Origin: Heligmosomoides polygyrus polygyrus
Taxonomy: Eukaryota; Nematoda; Chromadorea; Rhabditida; Heligmosomidae
Length of the DNA stretch: 64,000 nt
Direction of reading: 5' to 3'
Assembly (NCBI GenBank): GCA_947396885.1
Contig: OX377201.1
Coordinates: 9,534,934 to 9,598,933 of the forward strand
Shown piece by piece: positions 20,655 through 31,780 of the stretch; within the stretch, counting starts at the first letter, position 1; every line of letters begins with the position of its first letter. Both the position numbers and the translations under genes were made by a program. A model generated the notes under the pieces. It made no database searches. It saw only the letters and a list, made by a program, of their open reading frames with translations, and was not told the origin of the DNA.

Positions 20655-20692
20655 AAGTAACGCCGTCCTCTATCCATTATCCTTTATCTTTC
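20655..20692 (+). mobile_element. SINE family A, 3' tail (continuation of 15284-15550)
   Basis: gtaacgccgtcc followed by ccattatcctttatct completes the SINE interrupted by the LINE. Confidence 0.85.
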
Positions 20693-21293
20693 ATTTTATT
20701 GATTTTATTGTTTGATTTAATCTTAATTTACTTTTAATTTGCATTTTATTCTTTTTAATGACTTTGCATTCAAAACGTTCTAGACCACTTGAAAAAATTA
20801 TTAAACTAGACCTCTGGCCAGGAACAGAGGTTTAGGCAATATTCCACGGCAAAACTACTTCATCCTCCAAAGCGATCTTCTTTTTCTTTTTCTAAGCCTA
20901 AGGTTTTCTCTGTTCATTTCAAAAAATGTAAAAGTATGCATAGAAACTAAAAATAAATAGGAAAGGTATGCAATTCAGTTAAATGAGGTGTCCAACTTCC
21001 AAACAATAATATTGCTTGAAGTGCCACAGAAAAAGAAACGGCAACTATTTTTGCTTCCTTGCTGTTCAACGGACTAAGCCAGCTGTTTAAAATGGTTTTG
21101 ACGTCAAGAAAACGCAAAAAAACACAACAGAATAGAAGACGTGCAAACAGACATCCTGGCAAGGAGAGCCTGCCGGACCCATTCTCTGGGCAACGGTCAA
21201 GCAAAACAAAGGAAACACGTAACGAGCTCTGGAAGTGAAGAACTACACAGCTGCTAGGCATAGAATAACTGCTGCAGAGACTGTAGAATACCC
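20693..21293. other. No gene seen
   Basis: AT-rich at first, then mixed sequence. Frames here are short and low-complexity. Confidence 0.35.
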
Positions 21294-21512
21294 GGATCTA
21301 TCCTAGTCTGAAGGGGGCAGCGCTAAGGTGACAGTGCGTCCAGAATTCCACGACACGACACCACAATTTCTGAGTTCGCATGAGCTCCATAGTTGGCGGC
21401 TGAAGCTCTGGGACACGGTGGCTGAAGCTCTGGGACATGTCTAACGGAGAGTAGGGAAGAAGAAGTAAAACACCGTATGCCCCCTCCGACTAGGAGAGAC
21501 CCTAATAACCTG
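21294..21512. mobile_element. MITE of the GGATCTATCCTAGTC family, short form
   Basis: Left end ggatctatcctagtc, right end gactaggagagacc (diverged). The interior shares ctgaagctct and ctccgactagg blocks with the 202-bp copy at 29626-29827. Target duplication not clear. Confidence 0.6.
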
Positions 21513-22334
21513 ACAAGCGGAAGATTTAGAAGAACGATCTGAAAAAAATTCCAGCAAGTCGTGAGAAAGCGAGCTCTCTCGACATGAAGAAGCTGCAACA
21601 AAAAGGAGCGTTAGAATCAATGGGTGGGCGGCACTGCTGAACAGTTTGGGGCGGAGACGTGGACCACATGCGACGCGTGGGAATCTGCCCAGGCTCCGAT
21701 ATGTGTGCTAGCCAAAAGAACGAAGGTCAAGCTCACGTCGATGTCATGGCGAAGAAATGAAGTAGGCGAGGCAGCGGCAGGGATGCCTAGCGGGGGTTGA
21801 AGCCTAACATACGTCGACCACATGGTGCGGCTGCGATTCCGTGGACCGCACAAAGGACGTGAGACCGAAAAGAGCTGGCGGACCTTTATGGAAGGCATGG
21901 GAGCACAAGGGCACGGCGGATAAGGCCTGATGAACTCGAGGCCGGTGGTGGTGCCACCCGCAGTGTTCGTGCTGCACTTATCAGGGCTTCTGATCGATAT
22001 CCGTGTGGAAACAACGGCTACATCGAACTAGGACAGCTGCCAAAACACACGGCAGCAGCAGCAGCAGCAGCACAGCTACTTCGAGTCGTCGTGGTCGCCG
22101 CGCGAGCCGCGAGACGACAGCTGTTCAAAGATCGTCGCCAAGCCGGAACACCGCCCGCCGCCGGCGAGAACTACGGCTCGCGTGCAAGCAAAGAAGAATG
22201 AGTGCGAGATGTCACGTCAACAACAGAGGACACTCACCCTTGAGACTCTCTATCATCTACGATCCTAGCCGATAAGCTGGGCATTCAGCTGGACTAGGAC
22301 TCTGATAGTCCAAGCAACTCATAGATTGGATGAA
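21513..22334. other. Unassigned region with a CAG tract
   Basis: Relatively GC-rich. Holds (CAG)n at about 22051-22074 and an open frame made mostly of Arg and Ser that reflects composition. A decayed exon cannot be excluded; nothing recognised. Confidence 0.3.
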
Positions 22335-22500
22335 GCATAACGGATAAAGGACGACGTTACTCCATCCTTTTTGGGATACGCCACGCATTCTACTTCTATG
22401 CCGGATGTCGTGGTGGAGAACAGTTTGAGGCAACGGCTGTCTCGTGCAACCAGGTTGTTGGTTCGGATTTACTGCCAGGCCAATGAACCCTTCCATCACA
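22335..22500 (-). mobile_element. SINE family A, internally deleted
   Basis: Tail aacggataaagg and the gggatacgccacgcattcta block are present; after gatgtcgtgg it jumps to the head region (ccaggttgttggttcgg). Confidence 0.65.
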
Positions 22501-22806
22501 TCCGAAGTCGGTGAATCTGACTAAAAAACGTAAATTTGCTTGAATAATTTAGAGCAAACTCTAATATTTCGTTTGACTGCCTTTCTTTAGACGAACGTGG
22601 TTCACTTTATAACACCTCCCCGTTGCCTCATCAGTGAAGCAAGAAGGTATTATAATTTTATCGTTATTTATTTATTTAATGTTGGCATAATTTAACTGCA
22701 TTAAATAATACTTCAACAAAGTTTTTGTCAAAAAATAATCATATATATTTAATATAATTTTAAATTGTATAAAATTAGGTAAGCTGAAACAACTTATGCC
22801 TAAGAA

Positions 22807-23085
22807 TAAAGATAAAGGACGGCGAAACTCAATCCCTTTTGGGATACGCCACGCATTCTGCTCCTATGAGGGATGTCGTGGAGGGGATTAGAATGCGTAT
22901 TTGGCCATACAACGACTTGCGGTGAAAAGCCGATGCTTTACCTTCCCAGAAACCTCCAATTCACCGATCCCGGAGGGACGGAAGGCTTGGTTGGCCTGGG
23001 CGAGAAACCCGAACCAGGAACTTAGTATCGGGTGCACGTGACAACCGGCTCCTCCTCCGTCTGCGCTACACGCGCTCATACATAG
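22807..23085 (-). mobile_element. SINE family A
   Basis: Full length but diverged; tail aataaagataaaggacgg on the left, head ctgcgctacacgcgct on the right. A 45-bp tail piece recurs at 23127-23171. Confidence 0.8.
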
Positions 23086-23341
23086 GCAACCGTTAAATGG
23101 ATAACATGGCGGAACAAACCATAAAAACGACGCTTATCAATCCTTTTTGGGACGCGCCACGAATTCTAATAAAGAAAAGTGAAAGCGGAGTAAAATTACA
23201 TAATTTTCTTCCACCAAAGAAGCTCATTTTGAAAACTATCTCCAGACGAACCTTCTTTGTTATAATACCTTCCCGGTGGCCCATCGGTAAAGAGGAGGGT
23301 GTTATTTCTGGAAAGTGCGTTTAGAACAGCCAGTTGTCCTA

Positions 23342-24250
23342 TTAGGGGGGGGGGCCAAAAGTAATGAGACAAAATGAAAAAAATCTTTATCTCCTTATAA
23401 CTCAATTACAACTCAACAATGCTGAGGAATGTATTTGCCGTTAAGCGCAATGACCTTGCTGCCATCGCTCAGCCAACTTCCTGATCCCATCCTTCCAGAA
23501 CTGCTTGAGCCTGGCGTTGATCAACTGCTCGATATGGTTGTCAAGGACTGCTTGGGTTCTTGTGTCCCTTCCGACCAAGAAGTCCTATAGGCTCAAGAAG
23601 TAGCGGTAGTCGCATGAAGAGATGTCCGGCGAATACGGTGGGTGAGGCATGTGAACGTAGCCCAGCTGGCCAAGCTTATCCGTGCTTACTTGTTCCCGAT
23701 GGGGTGCGGCGTTGTCGAAGAGGAGAACCTTCTTGAAGCGCTGCGAATGAATAAGAGCGAGTCGCTACCCATCTCTTCTATTTCGTTCACCATGGCCTTG
23801 GAATTCATCGCGGTGCTCTTGGGAAACAGCCTCCGGTAAGCCGATCCATGGGCGCAGACCCAAAAGCTCCAAAGATGCTTCTCGCCATGAACATCTTGCC
23901 GAACGAAGGTCGGTAACAATTCACCAGGCCTCACCCAGACTCGCTGCTTGGCAGGGTTAAGGTAGAAGACGTACTTCTCATCTTGCGTGAATATTGAGCC
24001 CAGGCTGCTCGGGGTTGGGAATTGGGGGAGATTTGCGCGACACAGGTCGACTCTTCAGACTGGGGTTTCGGCATGAGACAGGCTGGGGTTTTTGGCATGC
24101 TTCTGGAAAGGGCGGAAGTGGTAACTTCTCAGATGGGCTTCAGTAAGTAGCACACAAACATACAAATACAACAAGTACGAATCCAGACTCCAGCCACGAG
24201 ATATATGGACACGGCATGGGGTGTCTCACTACTTTTGCCCCCCCCCCTAA
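23342..24250 (-). mobile_element. Decayed Tc1/mariner element with G-run ends
   Basis: Ends TTAGGGGGGGGG...CCAAAAGTAATGAGAC and the inverse GTCTCACTACTTTTGCCCC...CCCTAA, flanked by TA (23340-23341 and 24251-24252). 909 bp, non-autonomous by damage. Confidence 0.85.
23420..23960 (-). pseudogene. Broken mariner-type transposase
   Basis: Minus-strand fragments in shifting frames: RFKKVLLFDNAAPHREQ (Asp motif), [19 protein letters not shown] (third Asp, followed by a TAG stop), and a C-terminal LKQFWKDGIRKLAERWQQ. The N-terminal part is reduced to traces. At least one frameshift and one stop. Confidence 0.8.
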
Positions 24251-24534
24251 TAGTAAGTAATACGAAAATAGCTCATGTCCCCCAAGGACAAGAAAACCTT
24301 AGGGTAATAAGGAACAAAAAAAGAGAAAAGAAACAACGGCAGTAGAAGGAAATGAAGAGAAAACGTCAAGAAAAAACGTCAAAAAGAAAAGTAAGCAAAC
24401 AACATCAAAACGTGTTATAACGTTTATGAATGTGCAAAATTACAATTTTCAATTTTGACAACTTTAATGTTTTTAAAAAATTACAATTTATATTTTACGA
24501 GGAAATTTGTATTTTACGTTTTACAATTTAACGT

Positions 24535-24745
24535 ATATATATGCCATTTTCACGTCGAATTGGACACTTTTTTAAGCTAATCTAAGACTTTTCAAAGCAA
24601 AGAGAACTCTTTCAAATTGAAAAGCGCTTCTACTACATTAAACTAGAAACTCTCCAAAAATGTTAGAATAATTTTTAGTTCAAGTAAAACTTAGAATAAC
24701 TTTATTTAACGTTTTAATTCACTTCCCAACAAGAGAGCACATACG
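24535..24745. mobile_element. Foldback family F, left arm only
   Basis: Begins with atgccattttcacgtcgaat and tggacactttt, then the shared 'cattaaactagaaactctcc' block. The mirror arm is missing. Confidence 0.6.
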
Positions 24746-24844
24746 GAATGAACCAAAATTACGTGGACAAGATTTTTCGTCATAATTATAAAACAGCCAA
24801 CAATTCGAGAAAACGGCGTCTAAATTACAACAGTACAAACATTA

Positions 24845-25402
24845 GGGCACGTCATGTTGAAGTGGTTTCGAAGTGGCCTCCCTTGGAGCGGATGCAGAGG
24901 GCCAAACGTTTCGCGAATTTTTCGACGATGGGCCGCAGGTCATCAGGAGATAACCGCTCCCACTCCTGGCGCAAGGAATCCGTCTTGGACTCGAGACTGC
25001 GGTGGCGTTTGACGACGACTCTAGCCTATAAAACGCCCCACACACTGTAGTCCATCGGATTCAAATCCGGAGAATGCGGCGGCCATTCCGAAGGCGTGAT
25101 GAAGTCGGGGAAGTTGGCCTTGCACCACGCCTGCGCACTCTTCGCACTATGTGGGGGTGCAGAGTCATGTTGGAACGTCCAATGGGCATCACCGAAGTGC
25201 TGATGAACCCAAGGAAGAACTACGGAGTCAAGAATGTCTCGCTGGTACACATCTTCGCCGATTTTCACTCCTTTATCCACGAAAATCAGGGGTCCTGCCG
25301 CTGGCGCAGATTCCACCCCAAACCATGACAGATTGTGGGTTCTGAACGATAGCAGAGGTGCTTGGAACTCCACACTACCATTTTGGCTCCATCCTACCAG
25401 AC
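24845..25402 (-). pseudogene. IS630-Tc1-mariner transposase remnant
   Basis: Minus-strand frames from 25402 downward include a WTFQHDSAPPHSAKSAQAW motif (second catalytic Asp) and WPPHSPDLNPMDYSVWG (third acidic position is Asp), about 37 residues apart, then after a stop LRQEWERLSPDDLRPIVEKF and a GGHFET end. This is the maT/DD37D type of catalytic domain rather than classic mariner (family knowledge). The N-terminal part is missing because a hAT element inserted at 25403. Confidence 0.8.
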
Positions 25403-26816
25403 CAGGGGTGCACACGAAGTTCTGTGCGTTAAATTATTTTAACGAAATTTTTTAACGGAAATTTTTCGTTAAATTTCCGGTAAATCGTTAAATTTCGTTA
25501 AAAAATGCAATTAGCTGCAAACTGTTATTTCAATTGAAAAACCAAGGAAAATGTTATATGTTCCATCCAACTTCAGCAGATCAACAACTAAAGTTTAAGG
25601 AATGGAGTGTAACACTACAATGTAACTTGAACAATTCATTATCAACAAGGTGTGGGCAGTAAAATAAACAAACCTTCGGCAACAAATTATCTTCATGGTG
25701 TCGAATACATCAGGTATGGGATTATCAATCAAGAGAACGGTACTTAGTGGGCTGAAGCTCGCTTCAACACGGCATCTTAAAATCAGGCAGATCAGGCAGA
25801 CCTCGAAGTTCCTCCCCTTTCCTGGTTCTTTACGAAACCGTTTTGTGTGACTGTTATACGAACGTCTACAATCTCGATGCGAAAACCAGCCCGCTAAGAA
25901 CGGAAAGAACTAACAAAAATACTACTGAAAGTCTATCAGTGGAATGTTAACACGTTGACGAAAGTACGATTTTAATATGCCCTGTGCGTGGGACCAATCG
26001 ATTTTTTTACACCGTCCGAACTCTGACACGACATCGTGTCACACGGTCCCACATGGCCGAAAGGGTTTAACACAATCGTTAACTTGTTAACGTTCAGGAA
26101 AGTAGCTTTCCAAATTTTGTTACAAGAGCGCGTGTAGCGCAGTCGGAGGGGGCGCCGACTTTTGCATGCATATCCTATACCAGGTTCCTGGTTCGGATTT
26201 CCCGCTCAAGCCAACCAATCCTTCCACCCCCGGTGAATCTTTGGTCGGTGAGTTGGTACCAGACTTGTCTGGAAAGGATAAACCGCTGAATTCTTCATCG
26301 GCTGATCATCATAGCTGATTTACTGCATGGCCAATTACGCATTCAAATCGCCTCCAGGACATCCTGTAGAAGTAGAATGCGTGGCGCATCCCAAAAGGTA
26401 TTGAGTGGCGGCGTTCTTTATCCCTTCACTTGCGTTTTTCTCGAATCATTTAAAATACCTCCACCGACTTCAAAAATTCTCTCCATTTCGACTGCTTTAG
26501 GTGGCGGGTATTATTTAGCTTTATTATTATTTCCAAAAATCGAAATGCGCCATAGAAGGCTGAGAATGGCATGAAACATTAAAATATTCTTGCCGATTTC
26601 AATAGTTTCTCAGAAATAGTCCTAATTAGGAGGATGAGGCCTGCAACATTAGTGAAGACAGAGGGGAAAGTGATAAACTTACTGAGAAAAAAGGTCCGTT
26701 AAAAATTCCGTTAAATTTCTAAAAATTTCCGTTAAGTCGTTAAGCCGGATTTTAACGGGAAATTCCGTTAATTCGTTAAATTCGTTAAATCGTTAACCGT
26801 TAAATGTGCACCCCTG
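25403..26816. mobile_element. hAT-type element with CGTTAA-rich subterminal repeats
   Basis: The ends CAGGGGTGCACA and TGTGCACCCCTG are inverted repeats with the CAGGG start typical of hAT. The flanking 8 bp TACCAGAC (25395-25402) and CACCAGAC (26817-26824) agree at 7 of 8. For about 100 bp inside each end there are many CGTTAA/TTAACG motifs, the layout of hAT transposase-binding subterminal repeats. No transposase frame is intact. A SINE (26128-26410) lies within. Confidence 0.8.
26128..26410 (+). mobile_element. SINE family A inside the hAT element
   Basis: Head gcgtgtagcgcagtcgg near 26130, B-box-like ggttcggatttcc at 26190, 3' end aaaaggtattgagtggcggcg. Younger than the hAT insertion. 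Confidence 0.8.
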
Positions 26817-26839
26817 CACCAGACCACATCCTACCATTT

Positions 26840-27005
26840 TGGCCAGCGGTGGCTAGCCGATGGACAAGTCAATGTTTTGTCCTTCCTAGGCAGGTCTTGT
26901 GCCAGGAAGAATGGACGACTTGGTTGGCCTGGGTGAGAAATCCGAGTCAAGAACCTGGAATCGAGTCACCGCCACAGCCGGCGCCTCCTCCGACTGAACT
27001 ATCAC
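26840..27005 (-). mobile_element. SINE family A, 5' half
   Basis: From ggccagcggtgg to cctcctccgactgaac. The 3' half is missing. Confidence 0.7.
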
Positions 27006-27089
27006 AACCCCAGCACAAATATACATATAAACATAAGTTAATTTAGTGAAATTGCAAAAAGTTAAAAAAAAAATAAATAAGGGATAGAA

Positions 27090-27387
27090 GGGTAAAGGTC
27101 GGCATTGGTCGATTCCTTTGCGGCATGCGCCACGCATTTTACTTCCACTTCACATAGGAGAGGGATACTGAATACGTTTTTGGTCTGTATATTGGATTCT
27201 TGGGGCGCGTGTAGCGCAGTGGGAGGAGGTGCCGGCTGTCGTGTGCACCCGATGCCATGTTTCTGGTTCGGATTTCCCAATCACGGAGGGATGGAAGGCT
27301 TGGCCGGCCTGGGGAATTCCGAACCAAGAACTTGGAATCGGGTTCACGCTACAGCCGACGCCTCCTTCGACTGCGCTACGAACGCAT
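27090..27387. mobile_element. Chimeric SINE: tail piece plus head-to-head fusion
   Basis: 27090-27170 is a minus-strand tail piece. 27204-27287 is a plus-strand head (gcgtgtagcgcagtggg ... ggttcggatttccc). It fuses directly to a minus-strand head (27288-27385) that ends in ctgcgctac. The result is a 180-bp near-palindrome of two tRNA-like promoters facing each other. Confidence 0.7.
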
Positions 27388-28360
27388 CCAGAAGATTGAA
27401 AATCACGGTTTTTTGCTTAAAAGGGTTGAAAAACAATGTGCCGGGATCTTTCCAAAAACAAGTTTTTCTCCCGTACTGGACGATGCTGCAATAGGCCGTG
27501 ACGATGAAATTTTTCCAAAAATCAATTTTAATAGGCAAACAGGCCTACATAGATGAATAGAAGAGTAAACAGAGAGTCCTTTGCGAGAAAGCGAGAAATA
27601 TTCTGCGAATTGTGCCTGTAGCTGTGCATCTCTATCAATGAACTTCTTCTGTAGGCTAGAAGAAGTCACTGAATGAATAATTCCGTCAGAAGAGGCCGAG
27701 CGAGACCGAGTTGCCAAAGTAAACAGAGGAGAGATAGAGAGCGACAGCAACCACCATGACAGGCCCATATCTATTCGATAGACCGGCGACGAACCGCGGA
27801 GCAAAGCAGACCGACCGAAGGCTCTGCTGACAAATGGGTACTTCTGTCGAGTTTTAGGACTGGCACACGTGTACAAGCACCACTGAAAAACGAGCCAGTG
27901 GCTGAGGAAGCGAGAGTAGCCCGTCAAGGGACATACGGGTGGTTGGCGACACGAGGGGAGTGACCTCTCCCGGTCGGGAACCGCAGCAGGGCGCAGATGG
28001 CATGTGGTGTGGTGCAGCCGGGGCCATTGATCGCCCGTCAGATCGCTAATAATCGAGAGGACCTTCCCCGAACCCGCTATCTGTCACACCGTCCGAAGAA
28101 CCGCCATCTCCCCGAAACTGGTTACTCCGTCCGCGTGGTCCACTCGAGCACGAGCGAAGGTCAGCATGAAGTTGCTCGCCGCTCACGTACACGGGATGAG
28201 CACGTTCTCCTGGCCAAAAATACCCTCTCAGTTTGAGTGCGTGGCGCATCCTAAACCTATCGCAATCCTACGGCAAAGAGGGCAGATTGCACTGTATCGG
28301 TCGAATCGCCTGGAGTGAGCCATGCCCCTACATCCACGTGGTATTTATTTGTAAAATTTT
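27388..28360. other. Unassigned region
   Basis: Mixed composition, with a small SINE-like trace at about 28225-28250 (gagtgcgtggcgcatcc). The longest frame (27403-27927, minus) has no recognisable domain. Family-F block tggacattttccaaatca at 28411. Confidence 0.3.
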
Positions 28361-28627
28361 CAGATCAACTTGGGCACTTCGCGAATCAAAACGGACAATT
28401 TTCAAATCAGACTGGACATTTTCCAAATCAAAATGTCAAATCCTCTGTAACGATACGTCGAGCTTTTCAATAAACCAGTTTAAAACCCAGGCCAAGAAAT
28501 TGACGAGTACGGAGGTTTCATGATTTCATTTTTGTTTCCTCACATTTTGTTGTACTGTTTATCTAATCATTGGTTTTATTTGCTTTTTTTCTTCGTTTGG
28601 CTGGTGCTGATGTTTCTAAGGTGTTGT

Positions 28628-29054
28628 GGATCTATCCTAGTCCGAGGGGGGGGGGGCACATAACTAAAAGGTAAGTAACAAAATGAACTGAGACTTACCG
28701 AGCGGCTCCTAGAGAACGAGTTGGAACCTAAAAGAAACCAAAACCAACGAACAAACAAAAAATTAAAAAATCGCCGAGTTTTACAACCGTCTCGGCGGGC
28801 AAAGAGCGACGGAATGGAGGCATGCCGCGTGCTGACCGATGGCTGACATGTTTAACCAGGATCTAGCACGGTGAGGAGGGTACACACATTTACCGGCTTA
28901 CAACCGCAACAAATGTAATTTTTCTTTTTTTTTTCTTTGTGACTTTTTCTTGTTTAGGTCCATGTTGTTCCGTAGAGGCCGCTCGGTAAGTCTCAAGTGG
29001 ATTTGTTACATATAATACTTTTTAAGTATGTGCCCCCCGGACTAGGATAGATCT
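28628..29054. mobile_element. MITE, TIR GGATCTATCCTAGTC, 8-bp TSD
   Basis: 427 bp. Inverted ends, with perfect 8-bp duplications GGTGTTGT at 28620-28627 and 29055-29062. The interior has agcggctcctagag and, inverted, tagaggccgct arms. No frame. Best-defined copy of the family. Confidence 0.92.
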
Positions 29055-29625
29055 GGTGTTGTTGTTCGCATCCCTTAGCACGTAGATTCCATATACGTCT
29101 GTAAATAAATAAATAAATAAATAAATAAACGGACAACTTTCAAATCAAATTGGACACTATTCTAAGCCTAACCATAAGCCTAAGACTTTTAAAATCAAAG
29201 AGAACTCATTCAAATCGAAATGACCTTCAGTCAGGTTAGACTACAGACTCAATAAGATGGCTAGAAAAATTGTTTGCTCAAATAAAATCTGGTATAACTT
29301 TCTTTGGAATTTTTTTTGTATACCTGCCCCAAAAAGTAATAATTTTAATAACTTTTTCGTTTCAGGGAAAAAATCAAGCTGATAATCAAGCTTGTCGCTT
29401 TCGAAAACAAACTGAATATCTTCAACAGACAACTGCGGCGAAGATTTATTCTTAATGAAAATTTAGCACGGCTTAGAAAAATTTATTCACCTGCCCCAAC
29501 AAGTGTTTTACAGAAATTTCCGTTTTTCAAAGAAAAATTGTGGATTAAACATACTATACTAGTGTACGGAGAGGCAGCAATGTTTAGCGTTTTAGAAAAA
29601 AGGCTTTAAAATTTATTAAAATTTT
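29055..29625. repeat. Family F foldback fragment
   Basis: From about 29130 the caaattggacacta and agaactcattcaaatcg blocks and following inner blocks of family F are seen. A TAAA microsatellite lies at 29101-29129. Confidence 0.5.
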
Positions 29626-29827
29626 GGGTCCATCATAACCGGGTGGGGGGAGGGCAACCGTGAAGTGTCAGTTGCGGACGTGATCCCATGCCACAGAACC
29701 ATACCCCTACATTTAGAGGAAAGTCGTCGTACCATGGGACAGGACAGCAACTGAAGCTCTCCTAGAAACTTAAGCAAAGGATTGGAAACGCAAATCACTA
29801 CATGCCCCTTCCGACTAGGATAGATCC
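29626..29827. mobile_element. Short MITE of the GGATCTATCC family, 8-bp TSD
   Basis: 202 bp, with AAAATTTT at 29618-29625 and 29828-29835. Right end gactaggatagatcc is perfect; left end gggtccatcataacc is diverged. Confidence 0.85.
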
Positions 29828-30087
29828 AAAATTTTTATCTCTAAAAGGAAAACAACGGTTTAAGGCTTCTTCTGAAGTGCAGAAAGGCAACAGTTTGTAG
29901 CGTAATAGGAGAAGAGATGGCGCCATGCATTCGTCTAGCCCGCCGCGATTTTCATTCGTGCCGGTGCTGCTTATATGGAACAGCAGAATCAGGGATTATC
30001 TGTTTCCACAGATAGCTTCTGGTTGTACTGTGAACAGGTGAATTACCCCATGCAAACAAAATGCTTCCTACAGCCAGGCAGGGCGCG

Positions 30088-30335
30088 TGTAGCGTGTACC
30101 AGGTTCCTATTTCGTTCCCGCCCAGGCCAACCAAGCCTTTCATCCCTCCGGGGTCGGTGAATTGGTACCAGACTTGTCTGGGAAGGATAGAGCGCTGACT
30201 TGTTCATCGGCTGGCCATCGCAAGTCACTGTATGGCCAAATACGCATTCAAAACGCCTCCACGATACCCCGTAGAAGTAGAATGCGTGGCGCATCCCAGA
30301 AGGGATTGATTAACACCGTCCTTTATCTTTTATCC
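30088..30335 (+). mobile_element. SINE family A, head deleted
   Basis: gcgcgtgtagcg joins directly to accaggttcctatttcg, so about 40 bp between the A and B boxes are lost. The tail tttatcttttatccttatcc is well kept. Confidence 0.85.
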
Positions 30336-30723
30336 TTATCCTTATCAGTCTGGCCAAAATTGCGACCAGCTAGACGAGTGCTCGGCGTCATCTCTTCTCT
30401 TAATACGCTAAAAATTGTTGTCTTACTGCACTTTGGAAGAAGCTTTAACTCATTGTTTTCCTTTCAAAGGCAACAGTTTTGGATCCATCCTAATCACAGG
30501 GACATATTTATTTATTTTTATTTATTTATTTTTTGCACTCGAGAGTACATTACAACACCAACGAACTCCTCAAACAAAGAAAATTACCGTTAAAAGCAAC
30601 AGTAGAATGAACGTTCAATAGAATTAAAGTTAAAGCGATGCTTTAACACATTTGCTTAAGCCTGGAGCGGCTGGTAGAGAGGCTGTATGCTGTTACAAGA
30701 TGTTTTGTTGCGATCAAAACTCT

Positions 30724-30794
30724 TGCGCCAGGCGGGACTCGAACCCGCATCTTCTGCTTTCCGGGCAGCGATGTTCGCCTTACACCACCGGCGC
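30724..30794 (-). tRNA. tRNA-like gene, family B, left member of an inverted pair
   Basis: 71 nt. Acceptor strands GCGCCGG and CTGGCGC pair along all 7 bp (one G-T). The T arm GCGGG-TTCGAGT-CCCGC is perfect and holds the B box GGTTCGAGTCC. The A-box region is TGGTGTAAGGCG. The anticodon arm closes with 4 bp around CCGGAAA, giving a nominal GGA anticodon, but position 33 is C instead of T. It could be a tRNA-derived SINE head or a real but odd tRNA; the former is likelier because the flanks are repeated. Confidence 0.55.
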
Positions 30795-30879
30795 TGTTTG
30801 ACCGCACGTAACATCCCCGTATCACAGGTGGGTGCTAACAGACCTGGAGGATATCGCGGATGTTAGATGCGGTCAAACA

Positions 30880-30950
30880 GCGACGGTGGTGTGAGGCGAA
30901 CATCGCGGCCTGGAAAGCAGAAGATGCGGGTTCGAGTCCCGTCTGTCGCA
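30880..30950 (+). tRNA. tRNA-like gene, family B, right member of the pair
   Basis: 71 nt, reverse-complement partner of 30724-30794. Acceptor GCGACGG pairs with CTGTCGC: base pair 4 has changed from C-G to A-T on both sides. The T arm is GCGGG-TTCGAGT-CCCGT and the B box is perfect. 85 bp separate the two members. Confidence 0.5.
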
Positions 30951-31359
30951 AGAGTTTTGATCGCAACAAAACATCCTGTAACAACATAAGGTTGAAACCT
31001 TTCTACTTTAGTAATTACCATCATATAGTGATTTGCGTCTCCAATTCTTTGCTTAAGTTACTACGAGAGCTTCAGCTGCTGTCCTTTGGATTTAGGAGAT
31101 ATAGTTATGTGGCATGGAATTCCTGACACTTCAAGGTTGCCATTTCCCGACTAGGATAGATCCAAAAATTTTCTAAATTTAAAACAATGTGTTCACATCA
31201 CTGGGGTGGGATGAATTTCAAAATTTCAAAAAAGTTACCAAAGTTCCTTAATGTCATTTTATCCTTCATTCCAAGAGAATAAAATTAGAGATCGATTTCA
31301 TTTATCAGAAGAGCGGGTAAGCCTTGGGATCAAAGACAACCTTCTGTCCTTCCAAATCA

Positions 31360-31780
31360 GTTTCTTTAAGCCTTAAGTGGCTGGTGTCGAGGTTGTAAAC
31401 TGTGTTGAACCTGTGAACAACGATGTTTTGTTGCGGTCAAAACGTCTAGCGCTAGGCGGGGCTCGAACCCGCACCTCCCTCTGACCGGGCGGGAATGCTC
31501 TACGCCATTACACCACCGGCACCGTTTGATCGAACGCAACATCTACACCTCGTGGGACCGATCAGCACCCACCCGTATCCGGGATGAGCTGGCCGCTGAT
31601 ATCAGCATGGAACCAGTCAAGCTGATGGTCTTCTAGATAGAAACAATTCGAATCAGTTTCTTTAAGCCTCAAGTGGCTGGTATCGAGGTTGTAAGCTGGG
31701 AGGTGCGGGTTCGAGTCCCGCCTGGCGATAGAAGTTTTGATAGCAACAAAACATCGTTGTGACAGCTTCTATCCTTCCTT
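31360..31780. repeat. tRNA-derived repeat, family B, inverted partial pair
   Basis: A minus-strand tRNA-like core lies at about 31448-31525 (B box as cggggctcgaacccgca). A plus-strand half-core lies at about 31700-31732 (gtgcgggttcgagtcccgcc). Both are introduced by ctttaagcc(t/c)(t)aagtggctggt (31370, 31661). Flank block gatatcagcatggaaccagt matches 15203. Confidence 0.65.

Larger units (their letters stand above)
30480..31163. mobile_element. GGATCC-type MITE carrying an inverted tRNA-like pair
   Basis: Left end ggatccatcctaatc at 30480 and right end gactaggatagatcc at 31149-31163. The right part (31025-31090) is the reverse complement of the interior of 29626-29827. Between lie a TTTA microsatellite and the family B tRNA-like pair. 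The 8-bp flanks do not match, so the unit may be rearranged. Confidence 0.5.

Noticed and set aside
22003..22275. Arg/Ser-rich 90-codon frame over a CAG tract
   Set aside because: Low-complexity composition around a trinucleotide repeat; no supporting signal.
27403..27927. 174-codon minus-strand frame
   Set aside because: No domain, no conserved motif, and ends in a SINE-adjacent region; treated as chance.
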